Positions 1-7,015 of a stretch of 16,483 nucleotides of DNA are shown here, piece by piece. Every line of letters starts with the position of its first letter. Within the stretch, counting starts at the first letter, position 1. The position numbers and the translations under genes were made by a program. Source of the DNA: JANYBT01 sp038211475 (GTDB lineage: Bacteria > Acidobacteriota > Terriglobia > Terriglobales > Acidobacteriaceae); NCBI GenBank assembly GCA_038211475.1, contig JBBQVN010000080.1, positions 1-16,483 of the forward strand, written 5' to 3'. The notes under the pieces are model-generated. The model saw only the letters and a list, made by a program, of their open reading frames with translations, was not told the origin of the DNA and ran no database searches.

Positions 1-561
1 CGCGGAGTTCAAGGCGCTGACCACCATCGCTTCCATGGTGACTTCGCGCGCCTCCAGCGGTTCCGGCAGCAGCGAGTTCTCGTCCATCATCTTGGTTAGC
101 AGTACCTGATCGAGCGAGCCCCAGTTCACCCCAATCCGCACCGGCTTCTGATTCCTTACCGCGACCTCAATCATGATGCGGAAGTTGTCGTCGTTCTTAC
201 GCCCAACACTGACATTGCCGGGATTGATGCGGTACTTGGCGAGCGCTTCGGCACAAGCCGGGTACTTGATGAGCAGGATGTGGCCGTTGTAATGGAAGTC
301 GCCGATGATGGGAACGCGAATGCCCATCTTGTCGAGCTGTTCCACCACATGGGGTACCGCGGCCGCCGCCTCTTCCGTGTTCACCGTGACGCGCACCAGT
401 TCGCTGCCGGCGCGGGCCAGGGCGGCAACCTGCTTGACAGTCGAAGCGATGTCGGCGGTGTCGGTGTTGGTCATCGACTGCACCACGATCGGTGCATCGC
501 TGCCCATGCGCACTCCGCCCACCACAGCCGGGACGGTCTTCCTGCGTTGAATTTGGGCCAT
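1..561 (-). CDS. ispG: 4-hydroxy-3-methylbut-2-enyl diphosphate synthase, N-terminal part (runs off left edge)
   Basis: IspG (GcpE) reduces the cyclic diphosphate MEcPP to HMBPP, the penultimate step of the MEP isoprenoid pathway, in the cytoplasm with an Fe-S cluster. I translated the minus strand by hand from an ATG at 561 and obtained 187 codons with no stop. They begin MAQIQRRKTVPAVVGGVRMG and contain VQSMTNTDTAD, ARAGSELVRVTVN, IIGDFHYNGH, KYRINPGNVSVG and IGVNWGSLDQ, which are signature stretches of the IspG TIM-barrel domain. The C-terminal Fe-S cysteine domain lies outside the window. No Shine-Dalgarno sequence precedes the ATG. Instead TAGAGT lies 6 nt upstream, suggesting a leaderless start. 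dxr, another gene of the pathway, lies 2.1 kb away on the same strand, but an antisense toxin-antitoxin pair lies between ispG and rseP. Identification is firm. Confidence 0.97.
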   Translation of the reverse strand, partial: MAQIQRRKTVPAVVGGVRMGSDAPIVVQSMTNTDTADIASTVKQVAALARAGSELVRVTVNTEEAAAAVPHVVEQLDKMGIRVPIIGDFHYNGHILLIKYPACAEALAKYRINPGNVSVGRKNDDNFRIMIEVAVRNQKPVRIGVNWGSLDQVLLTKMMDENSLLPEPLEAREVTMEAMVVSALNSA

Positions 562-567
562 AGGGAA

Positions 568-596
568 ACTCTAGTTTAACATGCCGCAGCGCTCCA
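568..596 (-). promoter_or_regulatory. Putative leaderless promoter of ispG
   Basis: On the minus strand TAGAGT (568-573) ends 6 nt before the ATG, so transcription would begin at the A of the start codon. The -35 position 17 nt upstream (591-596) reads TGGAGC, only 3 of 6 matches to TTGACA. No Shine-Dalgarno sequence is visible. Its credit comes mostly from the same geometry at four other genes in this window. Confidence 0.4.
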
Positions 597-607
597 TCGT
601 GCGACAG

Positions 608-636
608 TTGACTAGTCATCTGACTAGTCATAACAT
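608..636 (+). promoter_or_regulatory. Toxin-antitoxin promoter
   Basis: TTGACT (608-613), a 17-nt spacer and TAACAT (631-636) make a good sigma70-type promoter pointing into the antitoxin gene. Transcription should start near 643, and GAGGT (645-649) serves as ribosome binding site 5 nt before the ATG at 655. The spacer is almost entirely filled by the two palindromic operator copies, so repressor bound there would block RNA polymerase directly. Confidence 0.7.
609..630. promoter_or_regulatory. Tandem palindromic operator of the toxin-antitoxin pair
   Basis: The perfect 10-bp palindrome TGACTAGTCA occurs twice, at 609-618 and 621-630, with 12 bp between centres, which is about one helical turn. 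Both copies lie between the -35 and -10 boxes of the toxin-antitoxin promoter. Phd/YefM antitoxin dimers are known to repress their own operons through paired short palindromes, so this is very probably the autoregulatory site. Its assignment to this antitoxin is inference. Confidence 0.8.
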
Positions 637-654
637 GGATGGTAGAGGTCCACG

Positions 655-912
655 ATGGCGAGTTGGCAAGTGCAGGACGCCAAGGCGCGGTTTAGTGAAT
701 TGCTGGAGACCACGCTCAAGCGAGGCCCCCAGGTCGTAACCCGCAGGGGCGTCGAGACGGCGGTGCTGGTGTCGATCGAAGAGTGGCAACGTCTGCAAGG
801 CCTGGCTCGCCCCAGCCTGCGCTCGCTTCTTCTCGGGTCAGGACCGAGATTCGAAAACCTGGTTCTTGAGCGGCCCCGCCTTCGCCGGCGACCGCCATTG
901 GACTTCCAGTGA
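655..912 (+). CDS. Phd/YefM-family type II antitoxin
   Basis: This is an 85-aa protein. Its N-terminal half (residues 1-49, WQVQDAKARFSELLETTLKR then a GPQVVTRRGVETAVLVS segment) is the typical Phd/YefM DNA-binding fold: a short strand, an amphipathic helix beginning DAKARFSELL, and the strand pair around VVTRRG. The arginine- and proline-rich C-terminal tail (about 50-85) is the region that usually wraps round the partner toxin. It would neutralise the PIN toxin next to it and repress the operon through the palindromes at 609-630. The ATG at 655 has GAGGT 5 nt upstream. The stop TGA (910-912) overlaps the GTG start of the toxin in a 4-nt GTGA overlap, the usual translational coupling in such pairs. 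The pair lies antisense between rseP and ispG. Confidence 0.92.
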   Translation: MASWQVQDAKARFSELLETTLKRGPQVVTRRGVETAVLVSIEEWQRLQGLARPSLRSLLLGSGPRFENLVLERPRLRRRPPLDFQ

Positions 913-1325
913 AAAAATACTTGCTCGATACCAACGTAGTCTCCGAGGTCCGCAAGCCCAAGCCGCATGGAGGCGTCGTCGCCTGGCTTTCCCATCTGCG
1001 CGACGAACAGGTATTTCTTTCGGCGGTCACTCTCGGTGAATTGCAGGCTGGGGTCGAACGAACCCGCCACCATGACCCGGCCAAGGCGCGAGAAATAGAA
1101 TTATGGATTGACCAGATTGAATCCACATTTGCTGTGCTGCCGATGGATGCTGAGTGCTTTCGCGAGTGGGGACGCATCATGCACCGCAGACCTGATCATT
1201 TAGTCGAGGATGAAATGATCGCAGCCACCGCACGCACTCACGAACTCATCGTCGTTACTCGGAATGAAGACGACTTCGCTCACTTAGCAGTCGCGGTGCT
1301 GAATCCGTTCAAGAATCATCCCTAA
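909..1325 (+). CDS. PIN-domain toxin, VapC/FitB-like ribonuclease
   Basis: This 138-aa single-domain PIN protein opens MKKYLLDTNVVSEVRKP, the hallmark start of FitB/VapC-type toxins. The acidic metal-binding residues expected of a PIN nuclease are present: D7 in LLDTN, E44 in TLGEL, D101 in VEDEMIAATA, and D121/D122 in TRNEDDF. Such toxins are Mg-dependent RNases that cut tRNA or other RNA when the antitoxin is lost. I cannot tell the target. Translation starts at GTG 909, overlapping the antitoxin stop. The toxin stop ends at 1325, and the convergent rseP stop begins at 1329, leaving 3 bp and no room for a terminator. Toxin transcripts therefore probably run antisense into rseP. All catalytic residues seem intact. 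Confidence 0.93.
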   Translation: MKKYLLDTNVVSEVRKPKPHGGVVAWLSHLRDEQVFLSAVTLGELQAGVERTRHHDPAKAREIELWIDQIESTFAVLPMDAECFREWGRIMHRRPDHLVEDEMIAATARTHELIVVTRNEDDFAHLAVAVLNPFKNHP

Positions 1326-1328
1326 TCA

Positions 1329-2675
1329 CTACGGCAATCTTCCCGCCAAGCCCGGCAGGGTTTTGAGCAGATCGTTATAAACCACCATTCCCGCGAACAC
1401 GACTAGGAACACAAATGCAACTTGATAGATGCGTTCCTTAATCTGCAGGCTGATGTCGCGGCGGATGAGGCTTTCCACCAACAAGAACAAAATCATGCCA
1501 CCGTCGAGTATCGGGATGGGCAACAAATTGAAAATGCCCAAATTCAGGCTGATGGCCGCAGTGAGTTCCAGCAGCGGCATCCAACCCTTTTGCATCGCGG
1601 CTTGGCCCGCAGCCTGGCCGATGCGGATGGGGCCTTCCACTGATCGCATGGAAATCTTGCGCTCCACCATCTTCCGGACCAGTTCCAGAATCATGACTGA
1701 AGCGCGCTTGTTCTGATCCCACGAACGTGACAGCGATTCTCCAAAAGGCAAACGCGTCACCTTCATCGGAATGCTCGAAACGCCGATGCGATAACGCTTC
1801 TCGCCCGGCGTTTGGGCGTCCGACAAGATTGGCGTCACCCTGAAGTCCAGCGGCCGTCCATTGCGCTGCACTGTGATCACGATGGGCTGGTCTTTGCTGC
1901 TCTTCAACATCGCAACCATCACTTCCAGCGCTGGAATTGGCTGATGGTTGACTTGCAGAATCTCGTCACCCACTTGCAAGCCTGCTCTTTCGGCGGGCAT
2001 CCCCGACTCAAGATCGGTGATGGTAACCGAGGGCTGCTTGGGCACCCAACCTGCCGAACCGATGCGGGAGACACCCATCGCTTCCGGAGTGAGTTTCATC
2101 GCCGTTTTCTCGCCGTTGCGATCGATCACTACATCAAGCGGCTGATTGGGGCTGAGATACTCTTTGGGCGTGACCTGCTCCCAGGTCGGGTTTTCAATGT
2201 TATCAATGCGCGCGATGCGGTCGCCCGATTGCAACCCGGCGCGGGCTGCCGGTGTATCCGCAATCACCCAGCCCACCACCGCCGGCTGATCGAGGAACGC
2301 CGGGTACTCGAAGTGGACCATGTAAACGACAGTCAGCAAGCCGATCGCCAGCAAAATATTCATCATCGGCCCGGAGATGGCGACGATAAAACGCTGCCAC
2401 CGCGGGTGCGACATGAATTCGCCCGGGTCGCCAGTGCGATCGTCCATGGGATTCTCGCCGCTCATCTTGACGTAACCACCCAGGGGGATGGCGCTGATGC
2501 GGTAGTCGGTGTCGCCGCGCCGGAAACCCAGCAGCCGCGTGCCGAAACCAATCGAAAATACTTCCACCCGCACCCCAAAATATTTGGCCGCAGCAAAATG
2601 CCCGAACTCATGAATCAGGATCATGAATCCGAGGACGGCTGCCATGGCGAGAACCGAAATCAAAAAATGAGACAT
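1329..2675 (-). CDS. rseP: RIP metalloprotease RseP (site-2 protease family)
   Basis: RseP is an inner-membrane zinc protease that cuts membrane-spanning substrates such as anti-sigma factors and signal-peptide remnants. This 448-aa protein has the zinc motif HEFGH at residues 22-26 in the first transmembrane helix. It then carries ISAIPLGGYVKMSGE, two PDZ domains (roughly 115-200 and 205-290, with the repeated AGLQSGD and AGLQVGD motifs), and the second active-site motif NLLPIPILDGG with D391 near the C-terminal membrane helices. Length and layout match the family. The ATG at 2675 has no ideal ribosome binding site. It follows dxr by 27 bp on the same strand, so dxr-rseP is probably one transcript. 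Genomes often keep these genes together; here ispG, next on the strand, is separated by the antisense toxin-antitoxin pair. Confidence 0.97.
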   Translation of the reverse strand: MSHFLISVLAMAAVLGFMILIHEFGHFAAAKYFGVRVEVFSIGFGTRLLGFRRGDTDYRISAIPLGGYVKMSGENPMDDRTGDPGEFMSHPRWQRFIVAISGPMMNILLAIGLLTVVYMVHFEYPAFLDQPAVVGWVIADTPAARAGLQSGDRIARIDNIENPTWEQVTPKEYLSPNQPLDVVIDRNGEKTAMKLTPEAMGVSRIGSAGWVPKQPSVTITDLESGMPAERAGLQVGDEILQVNHQPIPALEVMVAMLKSSKDQPIVITVQRNGRPLDFRVTPILSDAQTPGEKRYRIGVSSIPMKVTRLPFGESLSRSWDQNKRASVMILELVRKMVERKISMRSVEGPIRIGQAAGQAAMQKGWMPLLELTAAISLNLGIFNLLPIPILDGGMILFLLVESLIRRDISLQIKERIYQVAFVFLVVFAGMVVYNDLLKTLPGLAGRLP

Positions 2676-2702
2676 AAACTTCGCACTGCTCCGGTTACAA
2701 AA

Positions 2703-3896
2703 TTAAACCTTCTGGCCTATAGGGGAGTGAGCGGGACTTCGCCGTTGAACCCGATGTTGTGCGGCGCGACGAGCTTCGGCGTCCAATTCGAGCACCTGCT
2801 CAATAGATTCCAATGTGCCCGCTTGGGTTGCAGAAATCACGTCCTCAATTACGGTCGGGATCGCGTTGAAACTAATTTTCCCATCGAGAAACGCCGCCAC
2901 CGCAACTTCGTCGGCAGCATTCAGCGCGATGGTCTTGGCCCCTCCCTCCGCTGCCGCTTCATAAGCCAGCCGCAGACAAGGGAATTTAGCCATATCCGGC
3001 GGGCAGAAGTCTAGGTGACGAAGGTCACTCACCGGGTACCGCAGCTCCGACGGCACCCGCTCCGGATACGTTAGCGCATACAGGATTGGCAGCCGCATGT
3101 CAGTGACCGAAAACTGCGCCAGGATACTGCCGTCCACAAACTCCACCATCGAGTGGATGGTGCTCTGCGGATGTACCACTACTTCCACCTTCGACGGCGG
3201 CAGGTTGAATAGCCGGCACGCCTCAATCACTTCAAATCCTTTGTTCATCAGCGTTGCCGAATCAATCGTGATGCGCCGTCCCATCTTCCATGTGGGATGA
3301 TTCAACGCCTGCTCCACCGTGATAGATGCGAAGTCAGACTTCGGCGTGTTCAGGAACGGTCCACCGGAAGCGGTCAGCCAGACGCGCTCCACTTCCTCCA
3401 TGCGGCCGCCGCGCAGGCACTGATGCACCGCGTTGTGCTCGCTATCAATGGGCAGCAGCGGCTTGCCATGCTTGCGGGCCTCGGCGGTAATCAGTTCGCC
3501 CGCCGCCACCATCGCCTCTTTGTTCGCCAGCCCAACCGACTTCCCTGCCCGCACCGCTTCGTAAGTGGCTTCGAGACCGGCCACGCCCACAATGGCGCTG
3601 ACCACGAAATCAGCCTCGGGATGAGTGGCGACCCGCACATTGCCCTTCGGTCCCCAGACCACTTCGATTTCAGCCAGCCCGGCCGCTTTCAGCCGCAATG
3701 CCAGCGCGTCGGCATTGCGCTCGGCGGCCATCGAAACCACCCGCGGCCGCCATCGAATCGCCTGCTCGCAAGCCAGGTCGAGGTTGCTCCCCGCCGCCAA
3801 AGTAGCGACCGCAAACCGCTCAGGATAAGACTCCACCACGCGCAGCGTGCTGCACCCAATCGAGCCGGTGGAACCCAGGATGGCAATGCGTTTCAT
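2703..3896 (-). CDS. dxr: 1-deoxy-D-xylulose 5-phosphate reductoisomerase
   Basis: Dxr (IspC) converts DXP to 2-C-methyl-D-erythritol 4-phosphate with NADPH, the first committed step of the MEP pathway, in the cytoplasm. The 397-aa product has the NADPH-binding GSTGSIG at residues 8-14, GLANKEAMV at 122-130, the metal and substrate residues D151 and E153 in DSEHNAVHQCL, LTASGGPF, the loop NHPTWKMG (199-206), and DSATLMNKGFEVIEA. Length is normal for the family. No Shine-Dalgarno sequence is evident before the ATG at 3896. TACAAT (3914-3919 on the minus strand) is a possible -10 box that would give a leader of only about 10 nt, but I see no good -35 box. It is divergent from the radical SAM gene and lies directly upstream of rseP. 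Confidence 0.97.
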   Translation of the reverse strand: MKRIAILGSTGSIGCSTLRVVESYPERFAVATLAAGSNLDLACEQAIRWRPRVVSMAAERNADALALRLKAAGLAEIEVVWGPKGNVRVATHPEADFVVSAIVGVAGLEATYEAVRAGKSVGLANKEAMVAAGELITAEARKHGKPLLPIDSEHNAVHQCLRGGRMEEVERVWLTASGGPFLNTPKSDFASITVEQALNHPTWKMGRRITIDSATLMNKGFEVIEACRLFNLPPSKVEVVVHPQSTIHSMVEFVDGSILAQFSVTDMRLPILYALTYPERVPSELRYPVSDLRHLDFCPPDMAKFPCLRLAYEAAAEGGAKTIALNAADEVAVAAFLDGKISFNAIPTVIEDVISATQAGTLESIEQVLELDAEARRAAQHRVQRRSPAHSPIGQKV

Positions 3897-3991
3897 GCGA
3901 CAGGAACTGTCTCATTGTACCGGACGCAATCAGACTGAGCCCGCAGCAGCTCTGCGCGATGGAGATCGCATAGGCTGGGTCTTCCTGCTTC

Positions 3992-4020
3992 TTGTACACA
4001 AGTACTTTGCATGATAAAGT
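3992..4020 (+). promoter_or_regulatory. Putative leaderless promoter of the radical SAM gene
   Basis: TTGTAC (3992-3997), a 17-nt spacer and TAAAGT (4015-4020) are followed by exactly 6 nt and then the ATG at 4027. The predicted transcript starts at the A of the start codon, and no Shine-Dalgarno sequence is present. The -35 box lies in a near-palindrome (CTTGTACACAAG, 3991-4002) that could also bind a regulator. Confidence 0.5.
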
Positions 4021-4026
4021 GCTCCC

Positions 4027-5568
4027 ATGCCTGCTCCTCATCAACCTTGGCTCCAGCCGCCACGGCCCCGCTGGCGCCCCTCGGAGATGACTCATCCTCC
4101 TCTCCTCAATCCCGCCACCTCGACCGGGCCCGTGCGTCCGCGCCACGCCCTCCTGATCAATCCTTTCTACCCTAAGGACCCCAATGCGAGTTTTGGCAAA
4201 CACGTCCTAACCCCTACGCTCGCACTCACTAGTTTTGCCGCCACCACCCCGCTTCACTGGGAAGTACAATACTGGGACGAAAACCTGCTGGACGGGCGGC
4301 CCCCATTTGCTCCGCTTCCCGAAGTCGTAGGCATCACGGTTCACCTGACTTTCGCGAAGCGGGCGTTCGAGTTGGCGCAGTGGTACCGCCGCCGCGGAAG
4401 CACGATTGTGCTCGGCGGGTTGCATGTGCTGTCTTGTCCTGAAGAGTGTGCTCCCTACGCCGATGCGCTGGCCCTGGGGGATGGAGTGCAGCTCTGGCCT
4501 CGCATTCTGGCCGACGTGGAGAGTCGCAGTTTGCGCCCGCAATATGTCGCCACTTACGAAAGCGACTATCGCGACGACCCGCCTGCACGCCGTTCGCTGC
4601 TCCAGCGCAAGAGCTTTCTCACTACCACCAGTTTGATCGCCACCCGCGGTTGCCACAACCGCTGCGGGTTCTGCTACTTGGCAACCGACGGGCTGCGCAT
4701 GCCCTACCGGATGCGCGATCCCAAACAGGTGGCAGCGGAGTTCCTGGCGGACAGCCAGCCCTACGCAGTCTTCATCGACAACAATCTGGGATCGAACCGG
4801 GACTACCTGCGCGAATTATGTTCCGCCCTTCGGCCGCTGGAGAAGATTTGGAGCGCGGCCGTCACTCTGGATGTTACCGACGACCCCACTCTCATCCGCG
4901 CCATGGCCCTTGCCGGTTGCACCGGCGTCTTCATCGGATTCGAGTCACTCACCGACGACAATCTCGCCGATGCCAGGAAGAAAACTCCGAAGACCGCAGA
5001 TTATGCGCGCCGCGTCCACATGCTGCATGACAACGGCATCCAGGTCAACGGCTCGTTCGTACTGGGATTCGACCACGATCGCAAAGACGTTTTCGCCCGC
5101 ACCGCCGAATGGATTGAGCAAAACCGTCTGGAGTGCGCGACCTTTCACATCCTTACTCCCTATCCGGCGACGCCACTGTTCCGGCAAATGAAGGCGGAAG
5201 GACGCCTGTTGCATCAGGACTGGTCGCAATACGATACGGCGCACGCGGTGTTCCGCCCCAAACACATGGCTCCTGAGGAACTGGAGCGAGGCTACGCCTG
5301 GATCTATGAGCGGCTGTTCTCGCACGCTTCCATTTGGCGGCGACGTCCTGAAGACTGGCGGTCCGTCGCTCCGTATCTTGCAATGTCGTATTTGTACAAG
5401 CGCTCCAATCGCTTCTGGAGGCTTCTCATCAAACACCACTTGGTGCAGGCGACATGGCGGCCGATGGTTGAACTGACCCGGATTCGGCACCTCCAGTTGC
5501 GCAAGAAGCTATCCGCCACCGAAACGGCATGCTCTCCGGGAACCAATGTAGTAACGGCTGGCGTCTGA
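4027..5568 (+). CDS. B12-binding-domain radical SAM protein
   Basis: This 513-aa cytoplasmic enzyme has two parts. Residues about 39-165 (LLINPFYPKDPN through VGITVHLTFA, IVLGGLHV and ALALGDG) form the Rossmann-like domain seen in cobalamin-binding class B radical SAM proteins. Residues about 200-400 are the radical SAM barrel, with the 4Fe-4S motif C209-x3-C213-x2-C216 in RGCHNRCGFC, then GFESL and GSFVLGFD. The C-terminal about 100 residues are helical and rich in basic and aromatic residues. Family members methylate or rearrange unactivated carbons in lipids, hopanoids and natural products. The substrate cannot be read from the sequence, and no classical DxHxxG cobalamin motif is visible. 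The first 38 residues are Pro/Arg-rich; an ATG at 4087 is an alternative start, but the promoter spacing favours 4027. A decayed second copy of part of this gene lies just downstream. Confidence 0.9.
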   Translation: MPAPHQPWLQPPRPRWRPSEMTHPPLLNPATSTGPVRPRHALLINPFYPKDPNASFGKHVLTPTLALTSFAATTPLHWEVQYWDENLLDGRPPFAPLPEVVGITVHLTFAKRAFELAQWYRRRGSTIVLGGLHVLSCPEECAPYADALALGDGVQLWPRILADVESRSLRPQYVATYESDYRDDPPARRSLLQRKSFLTTTSLIATRGCHNRCGFCYLATDGLRMPYRMRDPKQVAAEFLADSQPYAVFIDNNLGSNRDYLRELCSALRPLEKIWSAAVTLDVTDDPTLIRAMALAGCTGVFIGFESLTDDNLADARKKTPKTADYARRVHMLHDNGIQVNGSFVLGFDHDRKDVFARTAEWIEQNRLECATFHILTPYPATPLFRQMKAEGRLLHQDWSQYDTAHAVFRPKHMAPEELERGYAWIYERLFSHASIWRRRPEDWRSVAPYLAMSYLYKRSNRFWRLLIKHHLVQATWRPMVELTRIRHLQLRKKLSATETACSPGTNVVTAGV

Positions 5569-5610
5569 TTCATATACGAGTTTGAGACGGTTCGCGGTGG
5601 GTTCGTTCAT

Positions 5611-5745
5611 GTAGCGGGAGTTCGAGTTGGCGCAAGGTACCGCCGCCCGCGGCAGCAATGGGCGAATTGCATGTGCTGTCTTGTCCCGAAGACTGGGCTC
5701 CCTATACCGACGCGCTGGCTTGGGGACGGGGTGCTGCGCGTCTAC
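5611..5745 (+). pseudogene. Decayed fragment of a second radical SAM gene (B12-domain part)
   Basis: This stretch aligns with about 4356-4496 inside the upstream radical SAM gene. Shared runs include TTCGAGTTGGCGCA, GGTACCGCCGCC, TTGCATGTGCTGTCTTGTCC and GACGCGCTGGC-like sequence, at roughly 80% identity by eye, with several small insertions and deletions and a gap of about 9 nt. The reading frame is broken, so it no longer codes for the domain. It is either what remains of a tandem paralogue or a small duplication. An open frame running from 5671 into the sulfotransferase simply reads through this fragment out of its original frame. Confidence 0.85.
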
Positions 5746-5866
5746 GGAAACACTAGTTCATCAGCCCAATTAAATTCTGAAACGACGTTAGACAGGATTC
5801 TCCAGACAACCGGACATGCATACCGACCATCAAAGCGTCGGTTTTCAGATGCCCGCTCCACCACTC

Positions 5867-5873
5867 AAGGAGG
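5867..5873 (+). promoter_or_regulatory. Ribosome binding site fixing the sulfotransferase start
   Basis: AAGGAGG, an excellent Shine-Dalgarno sequence, ends 4 nt before the in-frame TTG at 5878. There is no ATG in this frame between the pseudogene remnant and the conserved sulfotransferase core, so this site decides the start. Confidence 0.7.
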
Positions 5874-5877
5874 CGCT

Positions 5878-6765
5878 TTGGTCCGCGGTTCAACATGCCG
5901 GCTCCCTTCATTTTTCGTGATCGGGCCTCCCCGTACCGGAACCAGTTGGCTGCAGGAAGTATTCAAGCCGCACGTTATCTTGCCCTATCGTCTAAAGGAA
6001 ACAAGATTTTTTGATTCCCATTTCTTTCGCGGCATCGAATGGTATTGCGCTCACTTTCGCCCCGCAGAAGGCCAGAAGCCAATGGGCGAAATCGCACCAA
6101 CATATTTTGCCTCCCCGTCCGCTCAGCAACGCATCGCTCAGATCATCCCTTCGGCTAAGGTCATCTGCATTTTCCGCAACCCCATCGAGCGCCTGCTTTC
6201 GCTTTACAAAATGAAACGAGCGTACGGTTGGATCCCCTGGACGCTGGAAGAAGCTGTGGTGCGCGATCCGGAGCTGTTGGAAACCGGCAAGTACTCCACC
6301 CACTTGCGCGCTTGGCAGAAAGCTCTTGGCGAGCACCAGATATTGCCAGTCCTCTATGAAGACCTCCAGCAATTCCCCCAGGCGTTCGTCGATACCCTGG
6401 CTGACTTCATCTCGATTCCTCGCTTTACTCTCTCCAATGCGCAGTTGAGCAAGATTTTTGCTTCCTCAACCATGACCGAACCGCGAAACTACAATCGGAC
6501 GCGCGGCGCTACCTTAATGGCGGATTGGTGCAAGTCCCGCGGACTAGGCGCTGTCGCCTCCGCGGTCAGGGACTCTCCCTTGCTAAAATTATTTGTGGGT
6601 GGGGGAGCGGCGTTTCCAGAAGTAAAACCTGAGGTCCTGCTGAATGTTTATCAGACGTTAGGCCCAGAAGTGGAAGAGTTAGAGTTAATCCTCGGCCGAG
6701 AACTAACCGCCTGGAAGTTGCCTACCACCAGTAGTCCCAGTCTTGAACAGCAATATTCTACTTAA
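5878..6765 (+). CDS. PAPS-dependent sulfotransferase family protein
   Basis: Sulfotransferases move a sulfuryl group from PAPS to a hydroxyl or amine on a carbohydrate, lipid or small molecule. From the TTG at 5878 the protein is 295 aa. The 5'-phosphosulfate loop GPPRTGTSWL is at residues 16-25, and the 3'-phosphate motif FRNPIERLLSLY is at about 99-110; both are well conserved. Around them are KETRFFDSHF, MGEIAPTYFASP, and a C-terminal FPEVKPEVLLNVYQTLGPEVEELELILGR-type helix pair (quoted in part) typical of heparan-sulfate-like or bacterial sulfotransferases. A longer frame from ATG 5671 would add 69 residues derived from pseudogene DNA, so I prefer the TTG with its AAGGAGG. The acceptor is unknown. 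It may act with the radical SAM enzyme just upstream on a shared product, but nothing in the sequence proves this. Confidence 0.9.
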   Translation: MVRGSTCRLPSFFVIGPPRTGTSWLQEVFKPHVILPYRLKETRFFDSHFFRGIEWYCAHFRPAEGQKPMGEIAPTYFASPSAQQRIAQIIPSAKVICIFRNPIERLLSLYKMKRAYGWIPWTLEEAVVRDPELLETGKYSTHLRAWQKALGEHQILPVLYEDLQQFPQAFVDTLADFISIPRFTLSNAQLSKIFASSTMTEPRNYNRTRGATLMADWCKSRGLGAVASAVRDSPLLKLFVGGGAAFPEVKPEVLLNVYQTLGPEVEELELILGRELTAWKLPTTSSPSLEQQYST

Positions 6766-6900
6766 CCCAGTTTGAAGTCCTTTGGGTAGCCCGGCGCCTC
6801 TTGCCGAAAACTGTATCCCGAGCAACTCGAGTCACAATTCATACCATGCTGGTGACGGTGCCCGCCGATGTGCACTCGGCAAGGGCAAGGCGCGAGGGAG

Positions 6901-6973
6901 ACGGGGCAGAGTCGTCTCAACGGGGACGGGGCGGGATCGCCTCAAGGGGACGAAGCAGTAGTCGCCTCCAGGC
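6901..6973. repeat. GC-rich tandem repeat, three units of about 24 bp
   Basis: Three units lie head to tail at 6901-6925, 6926-6949 and 6950-6973. Each begins ACGGGGC or ACGAAGC, has a variable tetranucleotide, then TCGTCTCAA, TCGCCTCAA or GTCGCCTCCA, and ends in GGGG or a relative. A partial fourth start (ACGAAGC) follows at 6974. It lies in the 250-bp gap between the converging sulfotransferase and RlpA genes. No coding function is apparent. Confidence 0.7.
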
Positions 6974-7015
6974 ACGAAGCCGAAGCTCCGCGCCCGGAAC
7001 AAAACCGAACGACTT

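Noticed and set aside
197..631. A minus-strand frame beginning near the toxin-antitoxin operator
   Set aside because: It overlaps ispG in another frame; the ispG frame shows unbroken family motifs, this one none.
1812..3014. A 400-codon plus-strand open frame antisense to rseP and dxr
   Set aside because: It lies entirely opposite two strongly conserved genes, has low-complexity His/Arg-rich composition and no ribosome binding site. It is a by-product of GC-rich codon bias.
5671..5877. N-terminal extension of the sulfotransferase from ATG 5671
   Set aside because: The added residues come from out-of-frame radical SAM pseudogene DNA and lie before the conserved core; a better start with AAGGAGG exists at 5878.
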